Shown: positions 9,494 to 19,392 of the stretch, in pieces
Layout: the number at the start of each line of letters is the position of its first letter
Numbering within the stretch: position 1 is the stretch's first letter
Source: Bacteroidota bacterium
GTDB lineage: Bacteria > Bacteroidota > Bacteroidia > B-17B0 > Aurantibacillaceae
Assembly (NCBI GenBank): GCA_013287545.1
Contig: JABDDQ010000004.1
Span: forward strand, 4,086-68,085
Direction: 5' to 3'
Length of the DNA stretch: 64,000 bases
The notes under the pieces: model-generated
What the model saw: the letters and a program-made list of their open reading frames with translations, nothing else
Told to the model about the DNA's origin: nothing
Databases searched by the model: none
Program-made: the position numbers and the translations under genes

Positions 9494-10888
9494 ATGGAAC
9501 ACTCACAAATAAAAGAATATATACAAGCTAATAAACAACGTTTCTTAGATGAGTTAATTGAACTTTTAAAAATTCCATCAATCAGTGCTAAGCCCGAACA
9601 CGCACCTGATATGCAACGCATGGCAGAAGCTGTAAAAGCAAAGTTGATTGCTGCGGGGGCAGATAAAGCTGAGGTGTGTGCTACCAAAGGTTACCCGGTT
9701 GTGTATGCCGAAAAAATTATTGATGCTAAACTCCCTACTGTTTTAGTTTACGGACATTATGATGTGCAACCTGCTGATCCATTAAATTTATGGGATTCTC
9801 CACCGTTTGAACCTGTAATTAAAAAAACAGCTGTACACCCTGATGGGGCTATTTTTGCCCGTGGTTCGTGTGATGATAAAGGGCAAGCTTACATGCACAT
9901 TAAGGCATTTGAGTTTATGATGAAAACCAACACCCTGCCTTGCAACGTAAAATTTATGATTGAAGGTGAAGAAGAGGTTGGCTCAGCGAACCTGGGTGCG
10001 TGGGTAGTTGAAAACAAACAACGTTTAAAAGCCGATGTAATTTTAATTTCTGATACATCTATTATTGCAAATGATACGCCTTCTATTGATGTGGGTTTAC
10101 GTGGTTTGGCCTATATGGAAGTTGAGGTTACCGGACCAAACAGAGATTTGCATAGTGGTGTTTATGGTGGCGCGGTAGCCAACCCTATAAATATTTTGTG
10201 CAAAATGATTGCATCTATGCACGATGAAAATAACCATATTACCATTCCCGGTTTTTATGATGAGGTAATGCAACTTTCTGCCGATGAAAGAACAGATTTA
10301 AATAAAGCTCCTTTTAACTTAAACGACTTTAAAAAAGATTTAGACATTGTTGAAGAACGTGGCGAAAAAGGATATACTACAAACGAGCGTACAGGCATTC
10401 GTCCAACGCTTGATGTAAATGGTATTTGGGGTGGTTACACAGGCGATGGCGCTAAAACAGTACTTCCTTCAAAAGCCTTTGCTAAAATATCTATGCGTTT
10501 AGTTCCTAATCAAGGTTCAGATAAAATAAGCAATTTATTTGCAAAACATTTTGAAAGCATTGCGCCTAAATCGGTAAAAGTAAAAGTAACTGCCCATCAT
10601 GGCGGGGAGCCTGTTGTGGTGTCAACTTCTTCAAATGCATATAAAGCAGCTGCAAAAGCCATGGAGCAAACCTATGGCAAAACTCCTATCCCTACTCGTG
10701 GTGGTGGTAGTATACCAATTGTTGCCTTATTTAAAAAAGAATTAGGTTTAGATTCTATACTATTTGGTTTTGGTTTAGATAGCGATGCATTACATTCACC
10801 TAACGAGCATTACGGTGTGTTTAATTACTTAAAGGGCATAGAAACTATTCCGTTATTCTACAAAAACTACACAGCAAGTGCTAAGTAG
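9494..10888 (+). CDS. M20 family dipeptidase/metallopeptidase
   Basis: GHYDVQPADPLNLWDSPPFEP, RGSCDDKGQ, EGEEEVGS. Confidence 0.93.
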   Translation: MEHSQIKEYIQANKQRFLDELIELLKIPSISAKPEHAPDMQRMAEAVKAKLIAAGADKAEVCATKGYPVVYAEKIIDAKLPTVLVYGHYDVQPADPLNLWDSPPFEPVIKKTAVHPDGAIFARGSCDDKGQAYMHIKAFEFMMKTNTLPCNVKFMIEGEEEVGSANLGAWVVENKQRLKADVILISDTSIIANDTPSIDVGLRGLAYMEVEVTGPNRDLHSGVYGGAVANPINILCKMIASMHDENNHITIPGFYDEVMQLSADERTDLNKAPFNLNDFKKDLDIVEERGEKGYTTNERTGIRPTLDVNGIWGGYTGDGAKTVLPSKAFAKISMRLVPNQGSDKISNLFAKHFESIAPKSVKVKVTAHHGGEPVVVSTSSNAYKAAAKAMEQTYGKTPIPTRGGGSIPIVALFKKELGLDSILFGFGLDSDALHSPNEHYGVFNYLKGIETIPLFYKNYTASAK

Positions 10889-10890
10889 TT

Positions 10891-11121
10891 ATGAGCCTAC
10901 CCGATATTATAAATTCGGTTGGGGTATCTTTAGTCTTATTGGCTTTTTTTCTACTTACGCTGAAAAAAATAAACATGCAAAATGTTTATTATAATCTTTT
11001 AAATTTTGTTGGCGCGGGTTTAGCATGTTATGGCTCCTATTTAATTAAAGCTATGCCGTTTGCTGTATTAGAAGGTGTATGGTGCTTGGTTGCTTTTTAT
11101 GGTTTAGTAAAAAAGAAATAA
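10891..11121 (+). CDS. Small membrane protein (CBU_0592-like)
   Basis: 76 aa, two hydrophobic segments; resembles CBU_0592 family. Confidence 0.6.
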   Translation: MSLPDIINSVGVSLVLLAFFLLTLKKINMQNVYYNLLNFVGAGLACYGSYLIKAMPFAVLEGVWCLVAFYGLVKKK

Positions 11122-11202
11122 TAAGTATTTTTTATAAAAACTAAACAACGTATTCTGAAAAAATAGCGTAAATTTAATATAGCAAATCACAGTTGCTCTT
11201 TT

Positions 11203-14181
11203 GTGAAGTTTAACAAAATTCTATACAGTCTTTTTTTTGTAAGCCTTGTGCGATTGTTATCTGCACAGACGTATAATTTTGAAACCATAAGTCTTGAAAA
11301 TGGTTTACCTCAGGCTCAAGTTACTTGTATAAAAGAAGACACACGTGGTTATTTATGGATTGGCACCCAAGGTGGTGGCGTTGCTTGTTTTGATGGTGTG
11401 AAATTTAAAGTATATGATGAGCTTGCAGGCATTGCAGGAAATATTATTACCGCTATAGATGAAGATTTAAACGGGCATATTTGGATTGGAACTACCTATG
11501 GTGGTGTTACTCGTTTTGACGGAAAGAACTTTTTTAATCTTACTAAGGAAAATGGCTTGCTTGAAAATAGTGTTACAGCTATAACTGTAGATAAAAAAAA
11601 CAAAGTTTACATAGCTACTTCCGAAGGTCTTAATACGGTTGACAATAAAATAGTTTCAGCAATAAAGCCGGAGTTGTTTTCTCATACAAAAAATATTGAA
11701 AAAGTTTTAAAAGATAAACAAAGCAAACTTTGGTTTTTAGCAAACAACGAAGTGTTTTTGTACAATAATTATGAATGGATAAACATTAATAATCTATTTA
11801 AAATAAAACCTGCTGTTAATGCATTGGCTCAAGATAAATCGGGTAATTTATGGTTATCAGTTAAAGGAGAAGGCTTGTTTATTTTATCTAAAAAAAATAA
11901 CGATGCATATCAAATTATACCGTATCAAAAAAATGATGAGTTAAAAAAATTAGACATTCAGCATATTATTTTTGATAACCATAATAATATTTGGCTTTGT
12001 ACTAATGGTGCCGGCATAGCTAAATTGGATGGAAAAAAAATGCAATTTTTTAATAGAGCAAACGGGTTTAAAGCAGATGTTGTAACAACGGTTTGCGAAG
12101 ATAGGAGCGGAAACCTTTGGTTTGGTACAAATGGAGAAGGGATTATAAAATATAATCCATCACCATTTGTGTATTACGATAATTTACCCGGTTTTGATGT
12201 CAGTAACATATTTGGTATAATGGCCGATAAAGAAAATAATTTATGGGCATCTCCAAACGGAACGGAAGTAATAAAATACAACGAAAAGAGTACGGTAAAA
12301 TTTAATGCAAAAAATGGCTTACCTATAAAAGGAGCTCGTGTTATTGTGCAGGATAAAAAAGGCATTGTTTGGGTTGGTGGTAGTAATGGTTTGTTTTCTA
12401 TAAATAATACTATTGTAAAAAAATATGCGCTACTGCCTGATAGTACTGCGGTACGTTCTATATTATTTGATAAAAATAATAATATGTGGATTGGAACTTC
12501 GGGGCAAGGTTTATATTGTTTTCAAGGAAATAATATAAATCATTACAGTAAACAAAACGGACTAACACACGATTATATACATGCTCTTTACCAAGATACA
12601 CGAGGCATTATTTGGATAGGTACCGGTTTTGGAGTAAACTATATACAAAACGGAAAAATTAATAATTGCCGCAACGTAAAAGAGTTTTGCAATGATTATA
12701 TAGGTTCTATTACTGAAGACAGGCAAGGCAATATGTACTTTGGAACGGATAGATGTGTGGTACAATATAATCGTACCAAATTTAGAGCGTACTCGCAAGC
12801 TGATGGGTTGGCTTCATCAACCATATACTCCTTAATTACAGATAATTTGGGTAACGTGTGGGTGGGTACAAACAAGGGGATAGATAAATTAAATATATCA
12901 TCTAAAGGAGAAATTGTTCGTATAAAAAACTACTCGTATCAAGAAGGGTTTAAAGGCATAGAGTGTAATACACGCGCTGTTACTAAAGATAGAGCCGGTA
13001 ATTTATTTTTTGCAACTATAAAAGGCATAATAGAATATGTGCCTGCTAATGATGTAAGTATAGAAACCAGACCGACCATGCACATTACGGGCATAGATGC
13101 TTTTTCTAAACCGTTTGATTTTGATAAAAATGGATACACAACAACCGGATGGTTTCATTTACCGGTAGAACCAACATTTAGTTACGATAATAATTACTTA
13201 ACGTTTAAATTTATTGGCATTAACATGTATGCGGCTCCAAGAATTAAATACCAGTACATGTTGGAGGGTTTAAATACACAATGGCTTAAAACAAATGAAA
13301 CGCAGGTTACTTATACAAATCTTAAACCGGGGCATTATGTATTTAAAGTAAAGGCCTATGCCGATTCTCCTTTTAATTATACGCTTACACAATATAGTTT
13401 TAATATAGCTACTCCTTTTTGGAAAACGGCTTGGTTTTATTTTTTAATTATTATTTTGGTTGGCATTGCCTTTTATTGGTTTGTTCAATACAGGATTAAA
13501 TTTACCATACTGAAAAATAAAAAATTAGAACATCATGTTGATATGCGTACTGCGGAGATTTTAAAACAAAAGCAGGAAATAGAATATCTTTTTAAAGAAG
13601 TACACCATCGGGTAAAAAATAATTTACAGGTAATAAATAGCCTTTTAAACCTACAGAAATTTTATATTGATGATAAAAAGATGCTGGATATTTTTCAGGA
13701 TTGCCAGAACCGAATTTATACCATGTCTGTTATCCACGAAAAATTGTATGAGAATAGTGCCTTATCATCTATCAATTTTAACGAGTATATAAAAAACCTT
13801 ATTAAACAGCTTGTAGATACGTATCAGCTTGATTTCCCTATAAGATATCATATAGAAGTTGATGTTGATAAACTGGATTTAGACACTATGATTCCGGTGG
13901 GGTTACTGATAAATGAAATAATTTCAAACTCGCTTAAATATGCTTTTTCTTCTGATAGGGATGCCAATATAATCACATTTAAGATGAAGAAAAATGAGGA
14001 TAAATCGTACACAATGATAATTGGAGATAATGGAGTGGGTAGTAAAATTGGCTTAAATGATGCTCATGGTACATTTGGTTTGGAGCTGATTAAAACACTG
14101 GCAGAACAATTGCATGGTGTTATAAAACAGTTACCCGTTGAAGGAACTATGTACGAAATAACTTTTTCTCCTGTAAAATAA
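11203..14181 (+). CDS. Two-component regulator propeller sensor histidine kinase
   Basis: Repeated GNLWFGTNGEGI propeller blades, Y_Y_Y domain, TM, HisKA_2-type EVHHRVKNNLQVINSLL, HATPase_c. Confidence 0.9.
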   Translation: MKFNKILYSLFFVSLVRLLSAQTYNFETISLENGLPQAQVTCIKEDTRGYLWIGTQGGGVACFDGVKFKVYDELAGIAGNIITAIDEDLNGHIWIGTTYGGVTRFDGKNFFNLTKENGLLENSVTAITVDKKNKVYIATSEGLNTVDNKIVSAIKPELFSHTKNIEKVLKDKQSKLWFLANNEVFLYNNYEWININNLFKIKPAVNALAQDKSGNLWLSVKGEGLFILSKKNNDAYQIIPYQKNDELKKLDIQHIIFDNHNNIWLCTNGAGIAKLDGKKMQFFNRANGFKADVVTTVCEDRSGNLWFGTNGEGIIKYNPSPFVYYDNLPGFDVSNIFGIMADKENNLWASPNGTEVIKYNEKSTVKFNAKNGLPIKGARVIVQDKKGIVWVGGSNGLFSINNTIVKKYALLPDSTAVRSILFDKNNNMWIGTSGQGLYCFQGNNINHYSKQNGLTHDYIHALYQDTRGIIWIGTGFGVNYIQNGKINNCRNVKEFCNDYIGSITEDRQGNMYFGTDRCVVQYNRTKFRAYSQADGLASSTIYSLITDNLGNVWVGTNKGIDKLNISSKGEIVRIKNYSYQEGFKGIECNTRAVTKDRAGNLFFATIKGIIEYVPANDVSIETRPTMHITGIDAFSKPFDFDKNGYTTTGWFHLPVEPTFSYDNNYLTFKFIGINMYAAPRIKYQYMLEGLNTQWLKTNETQVTYTNLKPGHYVFKVKAYADSPFNYTLTQYSFNIATPFWKTAWFYFLIIILVGIAFYWFVQYRIKFTILKNKKLEHHVDMRTAEILKQKQEIEYLFKEVHHRVKNNLQVINSLLNLQKFYIDDKKMLDIFQDCQNRIYTMSVIHEKLYENSALSSINFNEYIKNLIKQLVDTYQLDFPIRYHIEVDVDKLDLDTMIPVGLLINEIISNSLKYAFSSDRDANIITFKMKKNEDKSYTMIIGDNGVGSKIGLNDAHGTFGLELIKTLAEQLHGVIKQLPVEGTMYEITFSPVK

Positions 14182-14184
14182 ACT

Positions 14185-17100
14185 GTGTTTATGCCCGATA
14201 ACTTTGTTGTTTATAAATCATCTGCGGGTTCGGGTAAAACATACACCTTAGTAAAAGAATATTTAAAACTTGCCTTAGCCGACCCTCATCGCCTGCATAT
14301 AGCGTACAAACAAATACTGGCAGTAACCTTTACCAATAAGGCTGCTGCCGAAATGAAAGAACGTATACTAACTGCGTTGCAACAAATTTCTTTATTTGAA
14401 AAAACACATTTAGCAGTTGACTTGCAAAAAGAATTATTTATTTCTGAGGCGGAGTTACAGGCGTGTTGTAAAGAGTTGCATCAAAATTTGCTACACCAGT
14501 ACGCTGATTTTTCAGTTTGTACTATTGATAGTTTTGTATATCGTTTAATAAAACGTTTTTCTATTGACTTACAGTTGCCTGCTAATTTTACTGTAGATAC
14601 AGATGAAGATGCGGCTTTGTGGTGGGCTATAGATGAGCTGCTTATTAATATGAAGCAAAATAAATTGCTTCAAAATCTGTTACTAAGTTATGCATCTGAT
14701 AAAGTAGATGAGCAAAAAAACTGGAAAATAGAAAACGAAATTTTTGAGTTAGCTCGTCCTATTTTAATTGCTAAAAAAGACACGAAAGAAGCCGAATTGC
14801 TGGGTAAAGTAAGCTTAGAAGATTTGCTGGAAATTAAAAAGCAATTACAGGCAAGTGTACACAAAACCGAACATCATTTAATTACTTTGGCTGATAAAGC
14901 TTATTTAACTATTGCAAAAAAAAATATTTCGGTTTCCGATTTTAGCTATGGTGAGAGCGGGTTTTTTGGTTATTTCAAAAAAGTAAAAAACAAAGTTTTT
15001 GGCGATGATGAACTAAAGAGTGCCAGGGTTGATGCTGCTATTAAAGAAGATAAGTGGTATCCCGCTAAAAATGCCAATACCGATATAGATGATGTGAAAG
15101 AAACGTTGCGTTCAATTTATTTTGATGTAGAAAATTATAGAGAAAAAAGTATCTCTGAGTATTTTTTGCATAAACTTTTACTTAAAAACATAACGGCGCT
15201 TTGCGTGTTAAATGAAGTACAAGAATTAGTTTTAAAATATAAAGAGGAAAAAAATATTGTATTTATAAGTGAGTTTAACAAAGCAGTATCGAGTTTTATA
15301 CAGGATGAACCCGTGCCTTTTATTTATGAGCGTTTGGGTGATAGATACAAACACTATTTAATAGATGAGTTTCAGGATACATCGGTTTTGCAGTGGCTTA
15401 ATTTATTGCCGCTTGTACATAACTCATTGGCTGAAGGTAAATTTTGTATGATTGTGGGTGATGGCAAGCAATCTATTTACCGTTGGCGTGGTGCCGATGT
15501 TGACCAGTTTGTAAATCTGCCCAAAATTAAATCTGCGGAGCATAATAGAGTTATTAATGAGCAACAAAAAGCGCTTGAAATTAATTATAAGGAGAAACAA
15601 TTAAACATCAACAGAAGAAGTTGCGCTGAAATAATTGGGTTTAATAATAATTTATTCAACTGGTTATCTGCCACTTATTTAAACGAAGAGCATCAAAAAG
15701 TATATGAAAATAGTAGTCAGCAGGCGTTTTCAAAGCAGGGTGGGAAAATAACCATATCTTTTATTGATAAGGATGCCGAGGAAAAAGATAAACTGGTTCT
15801 TCAAAAAACCTTGGAGTTTATAGAAGAATCGTTAGCCAATAAATATGCGTATAATGACATAGCGGTACTAACCCGTAATAATAGAAATGGAAGTGTGTTA
15901 GCGCAGTTTTTAATGCATAAGGGCATTCCGGTTGTATCGTCTGATTCGTTATTATTAAAAACCTGTGCTGAAGTAAATTTTTTAGTCAATTTTTTTACAT
16001 GGCTTACTAATAACAACGATGGCATTTCTGCCTGTGCTATTTTAGCTTATTTAAAAGAGGAGTTACATTATTCAATAAAGCATACACAGTTTCAGCAAAC
16101 TGCTTCAACACCTTATAAGCTAAATGAAATTTTACGCAGTTTTAATGCAGAATTACATATAACGTATTTAGCATCGCTGCCTTTATTTGAAATTTGTACG
16201 GAGTTAATCAGAGTTTTTAAGATAGAAAATAAGAACCCCTTGTTTGTAAACTTTTTTTTAGATGAAGTAGCTTCTTTTAATGAAAGAGAAAACGCTTCCC
16301 TATTTTTGTTTTTACAATGGTGGTACAAAAAACGAGATAATCTTTCGGTTAAAATTCCGCAAAACACCAATGCAGTAAAAATACTAACGGTACATGCTTC
16401 TAAAGGCTTGGAGTTTCCGGTTGTAATTATTCCGTTTGCCGATTGGCGTTTACAGAGTACAGAGCAAATTTTAATTGATACTAATAATGAAGTGGCTCAA
16501 CTACCTGTTGCGCTTGTAAAAACAGGTAAAGAGTTAGAGAAAACCAACTTTAAAACCAATTCGGAAGAAGAAGACCAAAAACAAACCTTAGATAATTTAA
16601 ATGTATTGTATGTGGCTTGTACACGAGCCGTATCTGCACTGCATATTATTAGTCGTGAAAAAAAGCAGGGTAACTGTATTACTAATTGGTTACAAAACTT
16701 TGTAAACCAAAAGTACAGCGAGCAACGAGATGCTAAATTCTTTGAAACAGGGGTGTATCCTAAAAAAGAACCGAAGAAGGAGCAGGAAATGGAAACTTTG
16801 CAACACATTTCTTACCGAGATTTACACAAAAGCATTGCCATAAAGTTAACCGATTACGATTTTGATACCGAAAGCAAACGCAAGTATGGCATTATTCTGC
16901 ATGATATTTTAGCTAATATAAAAACAGAGAAGGATGTTGATGGCGCATTACAACGAGCTGTTTTACAGGGCAATATTTTAGCTAATCAAACAGAGGAATT
17001 AAAATCTATACTGCTTCAATTAATTCAGCATACAGATTTAAAAGAATATTTTTCGGATAATGTGCAGGTTAAAAACGAAACGGAGTTGTTTTTGGCTGAT

Positions 17101-17295
17101 GGAGAAATTATCCGTCCTGATAGGATAGTAACTACCCCGCAACAACATACGGTTATAGATTTTAAAACCGGCGAAAAGTCTGATAAACATATTAAGCAGC
17201 TTCAGCTATATAAATACACCTTAAGTCAGGTTTCTATCAAAGCAGTAAAGGCTTTTTTAATTTATTTGCCAAACGAGGTTGTAGAAGTAATTTAG
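14185..17295 (+). CDS. UvrD/RecB-type helicase-nuclease (AddA-like)
   Basis: Walker A SSAGSGKTYTLVKEYL; DEFQDTS; C-terminal RPDRIV...VIDFKTGEK PD-(D/E)XK nuclease motif. Confidence 0.88.
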   Translation: MFMPDNFVVYKSSAGSGKTYTLVKEYLKLALADPHRLHIAYKQILAVTFTNKAAAEMKERILTALQQISLFEKTHLAVDLQKELFISEAELQACCKELHQNLLHQYADFSVCTIDSFVYRLIKRFSIDLQLPANFTVDTDEDAALWWAIDELLINMKQNKLLQNLLLSYASDKVDEQKNWKIENEIFELARPILIAKKDTKEAELLGKVSLEDLLEIKKQLQASVHKTEHHLITLADKAYLTIAKKNISVSDFSYGESGFFGYFKKVKNKVFGDDELKSARVDAAIKEDKWYPAKNANTDIDDVKETLRSIYFDVENYREKSISEYFLHKLLLKNITALCVLNEVQELVLKYKEEKNIVFISEFNKAVSSFIQDEPVPFIYERLGDRYKHYLIDEFQDTSVLQWLNLLPLVHNSLAEGKFCMIVGDGKQSIYRWRGADVDQFVNLPKIKSAEHNRVINEQQKALEINYKEKQLNINRRSCAEIIGFNNNLFNWLSATYLNEEHQKVYENSSQQAFSKQGGKITISFIDKDAEEKDKLVLQKTLEFIEESLANKYAYNDIAVLTRNNRNGSVLAQFLMHKGIPVVSSDSLLLKTCAEVNFLVNFFTWLTNNNDGISACAILAYLKEELHYSIKHTQFQQTASTPYKLNEILRSFNAELHITYLASLPLFEICTELIRVFKIENKNPLFVNFFLDEVASFNERENASLFLFLQWWYKKRDNLSVKIPQNTNAVKILTVHASKGLEFPVVIIPFADWRLQSTEQILIDTNNEVAQLPVALVKTGKELEKTNFKTNSEEEDQKQTLDNLNVLYVACTRAVSALHIISREKKQGNCITNWLQNFVNQKYSEQRDAKFFETGVYPKKEPKKEQEMETLQHISYRDLHKSIAIKLTDYDFDTESKRKYGIILHDILANIKTEKDVDGALQRAVLQGNILANQTEELKSILLQLIQHTDLKEYFSDNVQVKNETELFLADGEIIRPDRIVTTPQQHTVIDFKTGEKSDKHIKQLQLYKYTLSQVSIKAVKAFLIYLPNEVVEVI

Positions 17296-17307
17296 CAACT
17301 TGTTTTG

Positions 17308-17315
17308 TATCTTTG
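17308..17315 (+). promoter_or_regulatory. Candidate -7 box (TATCTTTG) upstream of mqnE-like gene
   Basis: Exact TAnnTTTG match 17 bp before ATG 17332. Confidence 0.4.
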
Positions 17316-17331
17316 TGCAAAATTAACGCAC

Positions 17332-18486
17332 ATGAAACCTGCCAGCATACAACACTATTTAACTCACACAAAAATTGATACAGCCTTAAAACAAATTGCC
17401 GAAAAAGTAATGGCAGGCAAGCGCATTAGTTTTGATGATGGGGTGTTGTTATTTGAAAAAGCAGAACTTGGTTTTGTAGGTGCTTTGGCAAATTATGTAA
17501 AGCAACAAAAATCGGGCGATAAGGTTTTCTTTAACCGTAACTTTCATGTTGAGCCTACCAATATTTGTGTTTACACGTGCTCATTTTGTTCGTACTCTCG
17601 TTTAATAAAACAGAAAGAAGAGGGGTGGGAATTATCGGTTGACCAAATTTTAAATACAATTAAAAAATGGGATGATAAACCCGTTACCGAAGTTCATATT
17701 ACAGGTGGTGTTATTCCTAAACAAGATTTTACATTTTATACTGATTTATTTAGAAAAATAAAAGAGCATCGCCCTAATCTGCATATTAAAGCGCTTACTC
17801 CGGTTGAGTATCATTACATTTTTAAAAAAGCAAAGATTAGTTATGAAGAAGGAATGAAACTGATGAAAGAGGCAGGCTTAGATTCTATGCCGGGCGGGGG
17901 AGCAGAGATTTTTCACCCGGAGATACGTGATGAAATTGCAGGTGGTAAATGTAGTGCCGATGAATGGTTGGCTATACATGAAGCATGGCATAAACTTGGT
18001 ATGAAAAGTAATGCTACCATGTTATACGGACACGTTGAAAAATACTGGCACCGCATAGACCATTTAGAAAGACTAAGAATCTTGCAAGATAAAACTGGTG
18101 GATTCAATGCATTTATTCCCTTAAAGTTTAGAAATAAAGATAATCAAATGAGTCATGTACCGGAGGTTAGTGTTATAGAAGACTTACGCAATTATGCCAT
18201 TAGCAGAATATACTTAGATAACTTTGACCATATAAAAGCTTATTGGGCTATGATTGGCAGAAGCACCGCACAACTGGCGCTTAACTTTGGTGCTGACGAT
18301 ATAGATGGTACCATTGATGATACCACCAAAATATATTCGATGGCGGGCTCGGAAGAAGCCACTCCAATACTTACTACGCAACAGTTAGTAGATTTAATTA
18401 AGCAAGTTGATTTACGCCCGGTAGAACGTGATACACTTTATAATGTGGTACACGATTATAGTAAAGAAGCTGTAGGAGTACAGTAG
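17332..18486 (+). CDS. mqnE: Radical SAM aminofutalosine synthase (futalosine menaquinone pathway)
   Basis: CVYTCSFCSYSR CxxxCxxC cluster motif, GLDSMPGGGAEIFHPEIR; MqnE/CofH-like organisation. Confidence 0.85.
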   Translation: MKPASIQHYLTHTKIDTALKQIAEKVMAGKRISFDDGVLLFEKAELGFVGALANYVKQQKSGDKVFFNRNFHVEPTNICVYTCSFCSYSRLIKQKEEGWELSVDQILNTIKKWDDKPVTEVHITGGVIPKQDFTFYTDLFRKIKEHRPNLHIKALTPVEYHYIFKKAKISYEEGMKLMKEAGLDSMPGGGAEIFHPEIRDEIAGGKCSADEWLAIHEAWHKLGMKSNATMLYGHVEKYWHRIDHLERLRILQDKTGGFNAFIPLKFRNKDNQMSHVPEVSVIEDLRNYAISRIYLDNFDHIKAYWAMIGRSTAQLALNFGADDIDGTIDDTTKIYSMAGSEEATPILTTQQLVDLIKQVDLRPVERDTLYNVVHDYSKEAVGVQ

Positions 18487-18490
18487 TTTG

Positions 18491-19387
18491 TTATAAAGCA
18501 ATTTGACTTTTACTGCTACTTGCACCCATATTAAACCAACCAATAGCTTTTTGTGTGCCGGCAGTTTGTTGTATGTTAGTTTTCACGTTTTCGGGTGTAA
18601 CAGCAAACAGCCCGCTTTGTGCATTGGTAAGCTGTGCTTGTAATTGAGTTAAATAGCCAAACGTGTCTTTATCTATAGATAAAATTTCAACCGTACAAAC
18701 ATCATATCTATAAATAGGATTATCGCTTGATGTTAAGCCATAAAATGCAAATTGAAGACCGATTGTATAACCATCTGTATTGGCATAGCCACCATCCTGA
18801 AAAACATCCATTTGCGCAGGTGCATTATAAAAAACACCATTGTTATATACTTTAAGCCAATAATAATCAGCTTCGCCTTTAATGTCTTCGGCTTTTAAAA
18901 TTGGGAAAAACCTACGTGGTGTAGTAGTATCATTAGGATATTTGTTTACAGCGTCAAAACCTGAGCTTCTAAAAGCAATAGTATCTACCGTGGTTGTTCT
19001 ATTTAACGTTGATAAGGCAACATACTTATTGCCATTCCATGATACGTTTAATTGATACTTGTGGTTGATAGTAGCCATGCTATCGTTTACTACTGGGGTA
19101 TAAATGTAATTTCCGTTACCATCGGGTGTAAAGGTATAGCTTATGTTGTTGGTTAAATCGTTTAAGGTAACCGTAGCGCCCAATAAAGGAGGTGTTGGCG
19201 CATTGCTAAAATAATCGGCCGTGGTGGTTAACCTAACGGTTTGTGGTTGGGGTTTATTATTTATAAAGGCATCTACCACCACAAGGGTAGCACCTGTTGG
19301 CACACTAACCTGTATAACGTTTGTGCAAGATGTGATAAGCACTAAACTAAAAATGGCGGTAACTAAATTTAAAAGTATTTTTTTCAT
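18491..19387 (-). CDS. DUF4249-type outer-membrane lipoprotein
   Basis: Lipobox LITSCTN; located directly downstream of a TonB receptor, the usual context. Confidence 0.7.
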   Translation of the reverse strand: MKKILLNLVTAIFSLVLITSCTNVIQVSVPTGATLVVVDAFINNKPQPQTVRLTTTADYFSNAPTPPLLGATVTLNDLTNNISYTFTPDGNGNYIYTPVVNDSMATINHKYQLNVSWNGNKYVALSTLNRTTTVDTIAFRSSGFDAVNKYPNDTTTPRRFFPILKAEDIKGEADYYWLKVYNNGVFYNAPAQMDVFQDGGYANTDGYTIGLQFAFYGLTSSDNPIYRYDVCTVEILSIDKDTFGYLTQLQAQLTNAQSGLFAVTPENVKTNIQQTAGTQKAIGWFNMGASSSKSQIAL

Positions 19388-19392
19388 TTCTA